A stretch of 64,000 nt of DNA from Microcoleus sp. bin48.metabat.b7b8b9.023 (GTDB lineage: Bacteria > Cyanobacteriota > Cyanobacteriia > Cyanobacteriales > Microcoleaceae). Below the pieces are notes generated by a model. It was not told the DNA's origin. It was given only the letters and a program-made list of their open reading frames with translations, and did no database searches. The position numbers were made by a program, and so were the translations under genes. Positions 27,731-37,915 of the stretch are shown here, in pieces (the stretch's first letter is position 1; every line of letters begins with the position of its first letter). The stretch is from assembly GCF_013299185.1 (NCBI RefSeq), contig NZ_JAAFKG010000003.1, positions 124,001 through 188,000 of the forward strand, in the 5' to 3' direction.

Positions 27731-28286
27731 TTGATTCCCTTTGATTTTATTGTCACTGGTTCGCCAGTTTCTCTACAAACAAATAACCGAGCCAAGCTTC
27801 AAGAGTGGAAAGCCAAAAGTCGCGAAACGGTTGCGGAAGCATTACCGCTCGGAATGGAAGCTACTAGCGAACAAGTTCAGGTTATTATCATACCAATTTT
27901 TTATGAGGCTGCTCCCGAATTCGGATCCCCCCTAACCCCCCTTAATAAGGGGGGGACAAGATTCTTTTCAAAGTCCCCCTTCTTAAGGGGGATTTAGGGG
28001 GATCGAGATATGTGCAACGACCCATTAAATTGGGATTGCTCACTATTGCATTACTCAAATATCTGATTTAGATAACATTATCAAGCCGATTGTAGATGCG
28101 ATGAAGATTTTAGTTTACGTGGATGACAGACAAGTTACCGATCTCACTGTAAAACGGCGCAAACTTACGGAATTCCTCGATTTTACTGCGATATCTCCTT
28201 TGATAGCTGAAGCTTTAGCTGCGGCCCAAGAATTTATCTATGTTAAAATTGACCTACCAACCGAGCCGATGGAGCTAAATCAATGA
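27731..28286 (+). pseudogene. RusA-like Holliday-junction resolvase, split by a repeat insertion
   Basis: The 5' part from TTG 27731 (AGGAG upstream) reads MIPFDFIVTGSPVSLQTNNR then AEALPLGM...VQVIIIPIFYEAAP. The 3' part in another frame reads SDLDNIIKPIVDAMKILVYV then DDRQVTDLTVKRRKL to the stop at 28286. Together they match RusA-family endonucleases, including the DLDNIIKP catalytic acidic motif and DDRQVTD. Between them (about 27919-28060) lies an inserted GATCCCCCCTAACCCCCCTT-type repeat that shifts the frame. The functional enzyme is lost unless the downstream piece has a separate role. Confidence 0.8.
27924..28003. mobile_element. GGATCCCCCC-type palindromic repeat inside rusA
   Basis: Arms GGATCCCCCCTAACCCCCCT and AGGGGGATTTAGGGGGATC surround a second inverted pair CCTTAATAAGGGGG / CCCCCTTCTTAAGG. 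The same family occurs at 60285-60380. Confidence 0.75.
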
Positions 28287-28894
28287 TAGCAGCCATAGAA
28301 AAATTAGAAGCAACAGAAATTGCAGAGATTGTCGATAAATATCGCCAGCAAGGTTATCAAGTGTTAGTAAGCCAGAGGAATTATGACTGGCAAAAGTTTA
28401 TTCAAAATCAGGAAATAGACTTGATTATTTGTACGGTTCAAGAATCTGTCATCGCAGCACTAAAACCGCGTCCTCCTGAGTCAAAAAGTCAAAAGACTTC
28501 CGAAGAAGAGATGATGCAACCCTCCTATGACTATCGCCAGCACGATCTATACGATATTCAGGTTTACATGGTAAGAGCATCAGAAATGATGAGAAAGGGT
28601 AACTTCGAGCTTGCTACTTGTTCGATCGGATCTATTACTGAATCAGTGATGCGGATGGTAGCCGAACACCACTCGATTGATTTTGAAATTCAAGAACCGC
28701 CAATTTTGGCTCAAACATTCCTCGCTCATGGTTTGATGAATGGGGAGGATTATGAGTTTTTGGTGGCGGCGCTCGAAATTCGCGATCGCGTGATTTTTCA
28801 GCGAGAAAAAGTTACTGTTGAACTGAATTTGGCGCGCCGTGCTTTTGAAGCATTGCAGCGTCTTTTAAGTCAATCTGGACAAGTTGAAGGGTAA
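28283..28894 (+). CDS. Hypothetical protein coupled to the rusA relic
   Basis: A 203-residue protein that I do not recognise. Its ATG overlaps the stop of the rusA remnant (ATGA), which implies an old operon. The N-terminal half (about 1-65) looks alpha/beta: IAEIVDKYRQQGYQVLVSQR and IDLIICTVQESV, like a small nuclease- or Rossmann-type fold. The C-terminal half is all-helical (DLYDIQVYMVRASEMMRKGN, ITESVMRMVAEHH, IRDRVIFQREKVTVELNLAR) and recalls nucleotide-binding or HEPN-like helical domains without the RNase motif being evident. Function is unknown. Confidence 0.65.
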   Translation: MIAAIEKLEATEIAEIVDKYRQQGYQVLVSQRNYDWQKFIQNQEIDLIICTVQESVIAALKPRPPESKSQKTSEEEMMQPSYDYRQHDLYDIQVYMVRASEMMRKGNFELATCSIGSITESVMRMVAEHHSIDFEIQEPPILAQTFLAHGLMNGEDYEFLVAALEIRDRVIFQREKVTVELNLARRAFEALQRLLSQSGQVEG

Positions 28895-28946
28895 TTAGGC
28901 TCTCAAAGGGCGATCGGCTGTGTATTCTACTCATTTAAAACAGGTT

Positions 28947-31900
28947 ATGTATCAAGAAAAAAGCTCAGCCTACACTTACAAAGTTGGTGGACATTTGCCT
29001 CTAGATGTTTCCACTTATGTAGTGCGACAAGCAGATTCTGAACTTTATCAAGGCTTAACAAATGGTGACTTTTGTTACGTGCTGAATTCTCGCCAGATGG
29101 GTAAAACTAGCTTGCGCGTGCGAACTATGCACAAATTGCAAGCAGAAGGTATTGCTTGTGCGGCGATCGATCTAACTAAAATCGGTTCTCAAGATATCAA
29201 TCCCGATCAGTGGTATGCGGGGGTGATCAGGCGTTTAGTTACCAGTTTTAAGCTAGATCTGAATTTGAGATCGTGGGTGCGGGAGCGAGAATTTTTGCCG
29301 CCCGTACAGCGCTTGAGCGAGTTTATTGAACAAGTTTTACTAGAAAATGTTCATGGTAAAATTGTAATTTTTATTGATGAAATAGACAGTATTTTGAGTT
29401 TGAATTTTCGGGCGGATGACTTTTTTGCATTCATTCGTGCTTGCCATGAATTCGATCGCCTGACTTTTGCTTTGCTGGGGGTTGCGACTCCTTCGGACTT
29501 GATTCAAGATAAATACTGTACGCCTTTTAATCTCGGTCGCGCTGTCGAATTGTATGGCTTTAAACTGCACGAAGCTCAACCTTTGGTACAAGGTTTAGCA
29601 GGGAAAGTTAGCTATCCTGAGTCTGTTGTAGAAAATGTGCTGATTTGGACGGGAGGACAGCCGTTTTTAACTCAAAAGATTTGCAACTATATTTGGCAAC
29701 AAGCCGAAAATTTTCCGGCAAAAATCCCTCAGGATAAATCTTCGATTGGAGACTGGGTTGAGAATTTAGTGCAGACGCAAATTATTGATAATTGGGAAGT
29801 TCAAGACGAACCGCCACATTTGAAAACAATTCGCGATCGCATTCTCAGAAGCGGACAGCGTACCGAAAATTTGCTGAAAATTTACCAGCAAATTTTAATT
29901 GCTTCTGATTCGTGTAGCGAAGCCAAGATTCCGGCTGATGAAAGCCTCGAACAAATGGAACTGCGATTGTCTGGTTTGGTTGTGAAAAGAGGGGGAATTT
30001 TAAGCATTTATAATAAAATTTATGCCTCTGTATTTAATCGAAATTGGACGAAAAAAGCTTTGGCTGCTCTCCAACCAGACTTTAAACAATTAGTTGCACA
30101 TCAAGAACACAAAGTCCTATCTATGCTCAACAGTATGGAAGGCAGAGATTTTGAGGATGTGCTCTATGAAATTTTGGGTTCGATTACTATTAAACTAGGG
30201 GAATTGATGAGTGTCGATCGCATTACCATATTTTTTATAGATAAAGATAAAAATGAACTGTGGTCGATTATTGCCAGAACGACAAACAGCAGTTCGACAA
30301 AGATTCAAATTATGGCAAACAATCCAACAGCAGGCAGAGTGACTATTTATAAAAAAGCTGTCAGCATTCCCAGCGATTTATCGGAAACTTGGTATTCCGA
30401 TGTCGTGGAAGAGCAAGATAAAAAGACTGGTTACAAACTTTACAGCAATTTAACCTCACCTATGTTGAATGAAAAGGGAGATATATTTGCTTTTGTGCAG
30501 TTAGTTAATAAGTTAAAACAACATCACGATCCGGCAGGAAATTTTTCTGACAAAGTCGAGATAGAAGGGTTTACAGAAGTCGATCGTACTTTGATCGGAG
30601 AGTATGTTCCAGCTATTCAGCGGTTGTTGGAAAGGTGTCAATCTTGTTATAAGTTAACTCAAAGATTGCAAGCTTCGGAAGCTTTAACGGAAGCAACGCG
30701 ATCGGTTTCTCAAAGCAGCTTAGATTCGGAAGAAATTATCACTAAAGTGATGGAGGCTGCTAAAAGATTGATGAATGCCGATCGCAGCACTCTTTGGCTG
30801 TTAGAACGCGAGACAGGGCAACTGTGGACAAAAATCCGCTTTGAAGATGGCTCGGTTCGCGAACTCCGGATCGAAGTCGGACAAGGTTTTGCGGGTCAAG
30901 TTGCTGACAGCGGCAAACCTGTAAATATTCCCTTCGATTTGTACGAACATCCCGAATCAATAACCGCGAAACAAACTGACCAAAAAACAAAATATCGTAC
31001 TTGCAGTTTGCTGTGTATGCCTGTTTGCAGTCCTGACGGTGAATTAGTGGCTGTCACTCAATTAATTAACAAAAGAAGACCGGGAGATTTCCCAGAATAT
31101 GACCCGGAAACTTGGCCGGAAGCACCGGAATGCTTTCAAGACAGCTTCGATGCTAACAGTCAAAAATATATGCAAATTTTTAACACTCAAGTCGGGGTGG
31201 CACTGCACAATGCGAGACAATTTGCAGCGATGAAACAGCAGGCAGAAGATCACCCGCAAAATGTAGTCAGCCAAACTCTGGCAATGCTAAATCAGGTGAT
31301 GGACGGTCAGGGTTTTGATGATATTCTGGATGCTACTTTGCGATCGATTACTTTGAAAATGGGTAAGTCTTTGAATGCCGATCGCACTAGCATTTTTCTG
31401 TTAGACGAAGAAAAAAATGAGTTTTGGTCGATTATTGCTGAAGCCGATGCTGAGGGCGATCGATCGCTAGAAATTCGCGTTCCCGCAGATAAAGGTATTG
31501 TCGGTCATGTGGCCTCTACCAAACAAAGCATCAATATTCCGTTTGATTTTTACGACGATCCGCGTTCGCAAACGGCAAAAGCATTAGATATCAAAAATGG
31601 CTATCGAACTTATACTATGTTAACACTTCCTTTGTTAAATGACGAGGGTAATTTAGTAGCTGTAATTCAGCTAATTAATAAAATCAAAAAAATCGATCGC
31701 TCCAGCTTGTCCTTGCAAGAAAAAATTGATTTGGAAGGGTTTACAAAACTGGATGAACAGCGGTTTGCCGAAGACGCGAATTTGATTCAAATGATTTTAG
31801 AAAGTTTCCGTACCTTTCACAAAACAGCCCGAGGACAAAGAGTTGCGGCTGCGTTGATGGCGGCTACTCGTTCTGTCAGCCAAAGCAGCTTAGAAATTGA

Positions 31901-32456
31901 TTCGATCCTGCAACGCGTGATGGAATCGGCTAAAGAATTGATGAATGCCGATCGCAGCAGTTTTTGGGTAATAGATAGAGATGCCAATCAATTGTGGACA
32001 AAGATTATTTTGCCAGACGGTACATTTTTTGAGTTGCGTGTGGCGATCGGGCAAGGTTATGTAGGGCAGGTGGCCCAAATGGGAGTTCCTTTAAATATAC
32101 CGTTCGATCTTTATGATTATCCGGGTTCTGAAACTTCTAAAAAGACGGACGAAAAAACCGGATATCGGACTTGTAGCTTGCTTTGTATGCCTGTTTGGAA
32201 TCCAGACGGGGAGTTGATTGCTGTGACACAGTTAATTAATAAAATCAAATCGGATGGCGACGATCAATCAATTGAATTATCGAAGAAAAATGTGCCGGAG
32301 CGTTTTCGGGCAAGTTTCGACCAAAGCGATCAAAACTATATGAAAATTTTTAACAATCAAGTGGGGGTAATTTTGCAAAATGCAGAATTGTTGGCGGCGG
32401 TTAAGCGGCAGGAACAAACATTGCGAAATAATTTGAGTTCGATCGGCGGTGATTAG
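28947..32456 (+). CDS. AAA_35 ATPase with four tandem GAF domains
   Basis: About 1169 residues from ATG 28947; GTG 28920 is an alternative. The N-terminal AAA_35 domain (about 12-380) has YKVGGHLPLDVSTYVVRQAD, Walker A NSRQMGKTSLR (Lys53), Walker B IVIFIDEIDSIL and WTGGQPFLTQKIC. Four GAF domains follow (about 390-538, 575-758, 775-921, 965-1148). The second and fourth carry LMNADRS(S/T), IPFDLY, YRTCSLLCMPV and AVTQLINK, like the regulatory GAFs of Anabaena CyaB cyclases that bind cyclic nucleotides; ligand binding here is inference. No cyclase, kinase or phosphodiesterase output follows, so the ATPase itself is likely the output. It is downstream of the TIR-AAA_35 cluster, same strand. Confidence 0.88.
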   Translation: MYQEKSSAYTYKVGGHLPLDVSTYVVRQADSELYQGLTNGDFCYVLNSRQMGKTSLRVRTMHKLQAEGIACAAIDLTKIGSQDINPDQWYAGVIRRLVTSFKLDLNLRSWVREREFLPPVQRLSEFIEQVLLENVHGKIVIFIDEIDSILSLNFRADDFFAFIRACHEFDRLTFALLGVATPSDLIQDKYCTPFNLGRAVELYGFKLHEAQPLVQGLAGKVSYPESVVENVLIWTGGQPFLTQKICNYIWQQAENFPAKIPQDKSSIGDWVENLVQTQIIDNWEVQDEPPHLKTIRDRILRSGQRTENLLKIYQQILIASDSCSEAKIPADESLEQMELRLSGLVVKRGGILSIYNKIYASVFNRNWTKKALAALQPDFKQLVAHQEHKVLSMLNSMEGRDFEDVLYEILGSITIKLGELMSVDRITIFFIDKDKNELWSIIARTTNSSSTKIQIMANNPTAGRVTIYKKAVSIPSDLSETWYSDVVEEQDKKTGYKLYSNLTSPMLNEKGDIFAFVQLVNKLKQHHDPAGNFSDKVEIEGFTEVDRTLIGEYVPAIQRLLERCQSCYKLTQRLQASEALTEATRSVSQSSLDSEEIITKVMEAAKRLMNADRSTLWLLERETGQLWTKIRFEDGSVRELRIEVGQGFAGQVADSGKPVNIPFDLYEHPESITAKQTDQKTKYRTCSLLCMPVCSPDGELVAVTQLINKRRPGDFPEYDPETWPEAPECFQDSFDANSQKYMQIFNTQVGVALHNARQFAAMKQQAEDHPQNVVSQTLAMLNQVMDGQGFDDILDATLRSITLKMGKSLNADRTSIFLLDEEKNEFWSIIAEADAEGDRSLEIRVPADKGIVGHVASTKQSINIPFDFYDDPRSQTAKALDIKNGYRTYTMLTLPLLNDEGNLVAVIQLINKIKKIDRSSLSLQEKIDLEGFTKLDEQRFAEDANLIQMILESFRTFHKTARGQRVAAALMAATRSVSQSSLEIDSILQRVMESAKELMNADRSSFWVIDRDANQLWTKIILPDGTFFELRVAIGQGYVGQVAQMGVPLNIPFDLYDYPGSETSKKTDEKTGYRTCSLLCMPVWNPDGELIAVTQLINKIKSDGDDQSIELSKKNVPERFRASFDQSDQNYMKIFNNQVGVILQNAELLAAVKRQEQTLRNNLSSIGGD

Positions 32457-32461
32457 CCGGT

Positions 32462-32512
32462 TCGTAGTGAGGACTTTAGTCCTTCTTTCTGAGGACTGAA
32501 GTCCTCACTACA
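32462..32512. repeat. GTAGTGAGGACTTTAGTCCT repeat hairpin
   Basis: Inverted halves TAGTGAGGACTTTAGTCC and GGACTGAAGTCCTCACTA follow the AAA_35-GAF stop at once. A second partial unit is at about 32797-32850, next to the CHAT gene's end. Confidence 0.75.
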
Positions 32513-32524
32513 AACTAATTACTC

Positions 32525-32760
32525 ATGATATCGTTTCTGGTTTTATCGGAATGATTTAACCGCAGAGGACACAGAGAACACAGAGAGGGAATAGAGAGAT
32601 TAATAGGGTGCATCTGGTATTTGGCAAGGGCGAAGCATTTCGGCACATAATTTATGAACCAGAACCACAGATTTACTGCCGAAATGCTTCGCCCCTACAA
32701 ATATATTTTCAAAAATGAGATGCACCAGATTAATAATTCCTATGTAACCGGATTTGATAT
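32525..32760. mobile_element. Repeat related to 49686-49792, invaded by another MITE
   Basis: The outer sequence starts ATGATATCGTTTCTGG, contains AACCGCAGAGGACACAGAGA, and ends TAACCGGATTTGATAT. Its complement occurs as an uninterrupted 107-bp copy at 49686-49792. Here it is interrupted by the 121-bp element 32606-32726. Confidence 0.8.
32606..32726. mobile_element. 121-bp MITE with GGTGCATCT ends and 9-bp target duplication
   Basis: Ends GGGTGCATCT and AGATGCACC are inverted. AGATTAATA occurs directly on both sides (32597-32605 and 32727-32735). Inner arms GGCGAAGCATTTCGGCA and TGCCGAAATGCTTCGCC form a long stem. It sits inside the repeat 32525-32760. Confidence 0.85.
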
Positions 32761-32856
32761 TACCAGGGATTGCCAATTATAGTGAAGGATGCCCAGGTTC
32801 GTAGTGAGGACTTTAGTCCTTCTTTCTGAGGGCTAAAGCCCAACAACGTACCTCGC

Positions 32857-35800
32857 TTACCAGGGATTGCCAATCATGGTGAAGGCGGCCCAATAATAGG
32901 GATGGGAAAGGATTCGATCGCCCCGCGCGGCAATTTCCGGAGGCAAAATTAGAGGTAAAGCCAGCCCTTCGACTCGCAGCAGCCCGTCTTGAATCCGCAC
33001 GCGCCCCCGCAGCATCTCCAATTGCGCTTGCCGCAAAGCCTCGGCTTTAATCGTCACATTCCCCTCGCGTCTGGGGGCGCGCAACTGCCGGTAAAACCCT
33101 GTCATCAGCCCCAAAGTTCCCTCATCGCTGACTTCCCACAAACTCGCTAAAGCCGATCGCGCACCGCTAGCTACCGCCAAACCCGCAAACCCCAACTCTG
33201 CCTCTTCGTCGCCCAAAGCGGTACTGCACGCGCTTAAAACTAAGAGATTCACTGGCGGTTCATTCCACCCCAACTTCGGCATTTCAGTGATGAGCAACTT
33301 AGTATCCCACAATTGAATGTAAGAATTAGTCGGTTGCCCGGGCTGGAATTCGCTGTGAGTTGCTAAATGAATGATACCAAACGGATGATTTGCCCGCTGA
33401 GCTTGCAAGTTTCTGAGGGTAAAATCTTGATTCAAAAATGATTTTCCGCGATCGGGCGGCGCGATCGACTCTAACTCCACCGGTACCGCCGGTAATGGCG
33501 CTTTATCTTCAAATACCGACGCGCCCATCGCCAAAACTTCATCGTCAGCAATATTCTCGTAGCGGGTATCCGTCAAACTCAGACTCGGGATGACGCTAAT
33601 GCTGTATTTTTCTACTAAAAATTGTTTGCCATCGTGAAGGGCAGCAAAGGGCAAGCTTCGCAAACCTGCTGCCGGAATTACAATTAAATTGTCAATTTTT
33701 AAAGCTGCCAATTCTGTCACTATTGGCGCAATTAACCACCGATAAATCTTTTGGGCTGCATCCAAATAACTGATGCTGTTTCTTCTTCTGGGATTAGTTA
33801 TTTCGGTTTGCAGGGATTCTGCTAGTTGCAATACCTGCCAGCGGGTTATTGCGGGAACTAAAATGCGTATTGGTTGAGCGTTGGCTGTGACTAACACTAA
33901 TTCTAACTGCTCCCCGTTAGGGATATCGGAAATTTCTTTGTCGGCTGGTTGGAGGCTCTTTCCTAACTTGTTTTCTAAGGATATAGGAGACTCGGATGTG
34001 AGGTTTTTGATTGCAGGAAATACATTAGATAAATTCCGACTTGCCACCAGCACCGAACTATTTTCTTTCGCTGCCCCGTTGGTTCCGCTGACCCAATTCA
34101 TATAAATGATTGCCGATTTTACGCGGGTAATTTGTTCGTTTTTGCGAAGAGTTTCGTAAATTACCGACATATTAGTTATCGGCATTCTGGCGGGCAGTTT
34201 TAGATGTTTTTCGTACTCACGAGTGAAGGTTCTCTCAAATGCTAACACTCCCGAACCTGCCGCATCGTATCTGCGAGAAGGAGTGAAAATATCCGGGCTA
34301 ATTGGAGAATGCTTGTCTCGATTTGGCGATCGCAATTCTACTTGCAAAGATGCCGGAAGCGATCGCCCAGGCTCAGGATTTACGGACACTGGAGTTGATG
34401 CGGGAGTTGATGCCGGAGTTGGTGCGGGAGTTGGTGCGGGAGTTGGTGCGGGAGTTGGAGTTGGAGTTGGTACGGGCACTGGAGTTGGTGCGGGAGTTGG
34501 AGTTGGTGCGATCAGGGAAATCAGATTTGGTAAACTTCCTTGGGTGTAAGTTTCCCCAAAAGCAAGACTGGGGAAAATGGTGTTTCCCTCGCCAGAATTA
34601 ATGCTTCCCTTGGTTCCATTGTCGATCGCGCCGCCAACTAGAAATGGTCGATTGCTACCGCCTCCGTGCCGAATTGCGATCGCGCCGCCTCTAGCACTTC
34701 CGGTAGTAGAAATACTGCTGGAAACATTGCCAGATGTATCGTCGGTGAACACATTGTTCGATCGAAACAAACCGAGGGTTGTCACATCAACGTTGCCACC
34801 TGTGCCGTCTTGTTGGCCACCTCTAGCATCGATAAAACCCAACAGAATGTTACCAGTCGCGCTGAGGGAGACGGTGCCACCGTTTCTCTGAGTGCCGCGG
34901 GAGGTGAGATCGAGAGCGGAAATTCCGGCTTGGGAGGTGAGGTCAATATTGCCGCCGATCGCTCCCGAAGCGTTCACAGAGCCGGCAGTTAAAGGGCCGG
35001 CATTGCTTTTGAGTGCGATCGCGCCGCCTGTTCCCGTTGCTGATGAAGAGTCGATCGCACCGACAGTAACAGTATTTCCCTCAACTCGAATGCTCCCGCC
35101 GTTGGAGGTAATATTGCCAGTTTTCAATTCGCGAGTTGCTTGCAGGTTGATGCTGCCGCCATCCGTCCTTAAATTGCCTTCTAAGAGTAGGTTTCCTGCG
35201 TTGATATCGGCTGGTAAACTGGCCCTGTTGCCCCCTCCGAGGGTAGCCGGATCTCGGGCGTTTAGGGTCAAATTGCGCGCGGTAATTCTCGAAGTCGCCG
35301 TGATGCTAGCAGCGTCAGCCGAGAGCTGGCCAAAGCTCTGAGTTTGACCGACGGAGCCCCCAAAAGTAATGTTGCCGCCAGCGCGCAGGGTCAAATTATT
35401 TGCGCCATCGGGGGTGCTGTCGAGGGTATTGGCAAAAGTGATATTGCCGGTACTGGCGGCGAGGGTGGCGGTGCGATCGACTGTGACGGCACTGTTGAAA
35501 GTGATGTTGCCCGCAGTCGCGATCGCACCGGATAGCTCGGTAGTGCGGCCGTTGACAGTCAAACTAGCTAGGGGCGCAGCTTGACCGACTGTACCGCCGA
35601 ACAGCACTCGCTGAGCGTCAAGTCTCAGGGCGCGAGTTCCGTCTAGGTTGCCGGAGAACAGAATGTTGCCCCGAGCTTGAGTGCTCAAAGCTACATCAGC
35701 ATTCAGGGAGAAGTTGCCTGTCAAAGTGAGATCGGCGCCGGATGTCGAAATGTTGGCGCCGATCGCAGTTTGGGACGCGTCGAGAGTCAAACTAGCGCTA

Positions 35801-37734
35801 CCGGTTGTTCTCAGGGGATTGTCGATCGCGATCGAGTTGCCTTGAAGTGTCAGCGAACTGTTGAAGGTAATGGGTGTGACGATCGCGATCGAGCTGCTGT
35901 TGGGACGCCCGATCGCGATCGAGCCAAAATCCGCTGCCAAAGCAGCGATATCCGTTGCCGTTAAGTCCAAAATCCCTAAATTATCCCCGGTGCCACCAAT
36001 CCGAATTTGTCTGCCGTCGTTGGGTTGCAAGCTAATTGTTCCCCCCGCACTGCTGACGGAATTGTTGCCGCCCCTGAAGTCAATGCCGTTAGCAGTGAGA
36101 GCAATGTTACCACCGTTGGCATTCACCCGTCCCAGAGAGATGCTGCTAGCAAAAATGTTGATGTTGCCGCCTTGAGTCTCGATTAAATCGTTGGGATCGT
36201 TGACAAAAAAGACTCCGCCGGCTCTAAATGTTACGCTGTCTCCCCTTCTCGCTTGCAGGGAAAGTTGGTTGTCGGGCAAATCTTCGACGGTGATGAAGCC
36301 CGGAGTCTCTAAAACTACGTTGCTGCCAGCAGCCATCTGTTCCAACTGCGCGTCTGAGATCGATGTTTCAGTGGCCGATCCTGTGGCTTGGAGTTCCCCA
36401 CCGGTCGATCGCGCGCTGGGAATGCCGTTACCGCTGACGATGGTAATATTTGACGGATCGAGCAACAAATTGCCGATCGCCCCGTTAGGCGCGCGAGTAT
36501 CGACTTGTCCTTGGAAAGTTAGAGCATTTTTGCCGGAAACTTCGACTCTGCCGCCGTTACCTGTGGCAGTGCCGCCGCGAGCAGTAATATTGCCGAAGAA
36601 GCCAGTGGTATTGTCCGACCAAATTACCGCTGTGCCACCGTTGCCGCGGTCGATCGCGTTTGTGGCGATCGTAGAATCAGGACTAACATAAGTTACCTGG
36701 GCATTGAGCAGCGGTTCGAGCCCCTGGAAACCGCCTCCAACGCGCACAACACCTCCGCCATCAGTCCCCGAAGCATTAATATTTGCGCCGAACAATCCGA
36801 CTTTTTCGCCTAAAATATTTACCGTGCCGCCAGTCTGGCCAGCAGGAGCAAATACATTTAGAGTACCCGAGACGATCGCACTTCCGGCAGTTACCGGCAC
36901 TGTTTGGTTGCCCGTCAGTACCAATTCACCTTGTGCGTTGGTTGTTAAACCTGTGGCTGAAGCTACTCCTGGGCCCGTCAGCAACTGAGGCAAAGCAGCC
37001 GGGGCGATCGCAGATTTTTCTGACGGCAAAGATGGAGTAATTTCTAAACTTAATAAGTTACCCGTTTGACTGATGCGGACTGCATTTTGTCCCGGAACAG
37101 CAGCCACTGTAATTTGACCTGCCGGCGCCGATAATTGCCCGCTATTAATTACTGTACCGCCCAGCAAAGTTAAATTTTGACCGTTGCCAACTGCCAAACT
37201 TCCTGCATTGACAATTGCACCGACTTGTGAGTTATTAAAATTAAATTGATTGGGATTTCCCAGTAAAGCTTTGTAATCATTAATTCCTGCCGAATTAAAC
37301 CAGCGGTCGCCGAAACCGATACCTGTAGCAGTTGTGGCGAAAAAAGAACCAGGCACGTTTAATCTGGCATTTTGACCGAAGACAATTCCCGCCGGATTCA
37401 TCAAGAATAAATTTGAGTTGCCGCCGCTTACAGAAATCAGACCATTAATGACAGAAATATTGCTGCTGGAAATCCGCCCTAAAATATTTTGAATATTTGG
37501 ATTAGTGAGAAAATTTGCGATTTGACCTTCGCTGAGATTAAATTGGCTGAAGCTGTGAAAGAGATTGGCGCCGTTTCCCGACACTTGTCCGCCGCTAATG
37601 TTTAAGCGATTTTGCTCCTGATTGACAACAGTATTAGTGCCGTCATTCGCCGGAACGACAGATTGCGATCGCACTGCTATCGGTAGCAGCCAAAAACCTA
37701 ATGTCAAAATTAAAGCAGAGCGAAAATAGGTCAT
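32857..37734 (-). CDS. CHAT-domain protease with two-partner-secretion N-terminus
   Basis: 1625 residues. A signal peptide (about 1-23, [17 protein letters not shown]) is followed by a haemagglutinin-type TPS domain (about 25-280: [40 protein letters not shown]), the tag recognised by an outer-membrane TpsB translocator. A long beta-helix-like repeat region rich in Gly/Asn/Thr follows (about 280-1060). A Pro/Thr linker ([10 protein letters not shown], about 1070-1125) leads to a C-terminal CHAT peptidase with catalytic His1460 (HLATHSEF) and Cys1503 ([20 protein letters not shown], then [17 protein letters not shown]). It is probably secreted to the cell surface, with the caspase-like domain displayed outside (inference). 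No TpsB gene is adjacent. Confidence 0.9.
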   Translation of the reverse strand: MTYFRSALILTLGFWLLPIAVRSQSVVPANDGTNTVVNQEQNRLNISGGQVSGNGANLFHSFSQFNLSEGQIANFLTNPNIQNILGRISSSNISVINGLISVSGGNSNLFLMNPAGIVFGQNARLNVPGSFFATTATGIGFGDRWFNSAGINDYKALLGNPNQFNFNNSQVGAIVNAGSLAVGNGQNLTLLGGTVINSGQLSAPAGQITVAAVPGQNAVRISQTGNLLSLEITPSLPSEKSAIAPAALPQLLTGPGVASATGLTTNAQGELVLTGNQTVPVTAGSAIVSGTLNVFAPAGQTGGTVNILGEKVGLFGANINASGTDGGGVVRVGGGFQGLEPLLNAQVTYVSPDSTIATNAIDRGNGGTAVIWSDNTTGFFGNITARGGTATGNGGRVEVSGKNALTFQGQVDTRAPNGAIGNLLLDPSNITIVSGNGIPSARSTGGELQATGSATETSISDAQLEQMAAGSNVVLETPGFITVEDLPDNQLSLQARRGDSVTFRAGGVFFVNDPNDLIETQGGNINIFASSISLGRVNANGGNIALTANGIDFRGGNNSVSSAGGTISLQPNDGRQIRIGGTGDNLGILDLTATDIAALAADFGSIAIGRPNSSSIAIVTPITFNSSLTLQGNSIAIDNPLRTTGSASLTLDASQTAIGANISTSGADLTLTGNFSLNADVALSTQARGNILFSGNLDGTRALRLDAQRVLFGGTVGQAAPLASLTVNGRTTELSGAIATAGNITFNSAVTVDRTATLAASTGNITFANTLDSTPDGANNLTLRAGGNITFGGSVGQTQSFGQLSADAASITATSRITARNLTLNARDPATLGGGNRASLPADINAGNLLLEGNLRTDGGSINLQATRELKTGNITSNGGSIRVEGNTVTVGAIDSSSATGTGGAIALKSNAGPLTAGSVNASGAIGGNIDLTSQAGISALDLTSRGTQRNGGTVSLSATGNILLGFIDARGGQQDGTGGNVDVTTLGLFRSNNVFTDDTSGNVSSSISTTGSARGGAIAIRHGGGSNRPFLVGGAIDNGTKGSINSGEGNTIFPSLAFGETYTQGSLPNLISLIAPTPTPAPTPVPVPTPTPTPAPTPAPTPAPTPASTPASTPVSVNPEPGRSLPASLQVELRSPNRDKHSPISPDIFTPSRRYDAAGSGVLAFERTFTREYEKHLKLPARMPITNMSVIYETLRKNEQITRVKSAIIYMNWVSGTNGAAKENSSVLVASRNLSNVFPAIKNLTSESPISLENKLGKSLQPADKEISDIPNGEQLELVLVTANAQPIRILVPAITRWQVLQLAESLQTEITNPRRRNSISYLDAAQKIYRWLIAPIVTELAALKIDNLIVIPAAGLRSLPFAALHDGKQFLVEKYSISVIPSLSLTDTRYENIADDEVLAMGASVFEDKAPLPAVPVELESIAPPDRGKSFLNQDFTLRNLQAQRANHPFGIIHLATHSEFQPGQPTNSYIQLWDTKLLITEMPKLGWNEPPVNLLVLSACSTALGDEEAELGFAGLAVASGARSALASLWEVSDEGTLGLMTGFYRQLRAPRREGNVTIKAEALRQAQLEMLRGRVRIQDGLLRVEGLALPLILPPEIAARGDRILSHPYYWAAFTMIGNPW

Positions 37735-37737
37735 TAG

Positions 37738-37915
37738 TCAGTTGTCAGTTGTCAGTTGTCAGTTGTCCGTTGTCCGTTGTCCGTTATCATGGGAGCAATT
37801 ATCAATTCCCAATTCCCTGTTTGGCCGATGCCCGATGCCCAATGCCCAATTACCAATTCCCGATTCCCGATTCCCGATTCCCGATTCCCGATGCCCAATT
37901 CGCAATTCCCAATTC
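37738..37915. repeat. Heptamer arrays (CAGTTGT, CCCGATT, GCCCAAT)
   Basis: Tandem CAGTTGT and CCGTTGT units (37738-37785) are followed by GCCCAAT and CCCGATT units (37825-37915). They abut the start of the CHAT-protein gene. Confidence 0.9.

Noticed and set aside
34223-36988. Long plus-strand frames opposite the CHAT-protein gene (Gly/Val and Pro/Leu-rich)
   Set aside because: They mirror the repetitive beta-helix and Pro/Thr-linker codons of the minus-strand gene and have no independent support.
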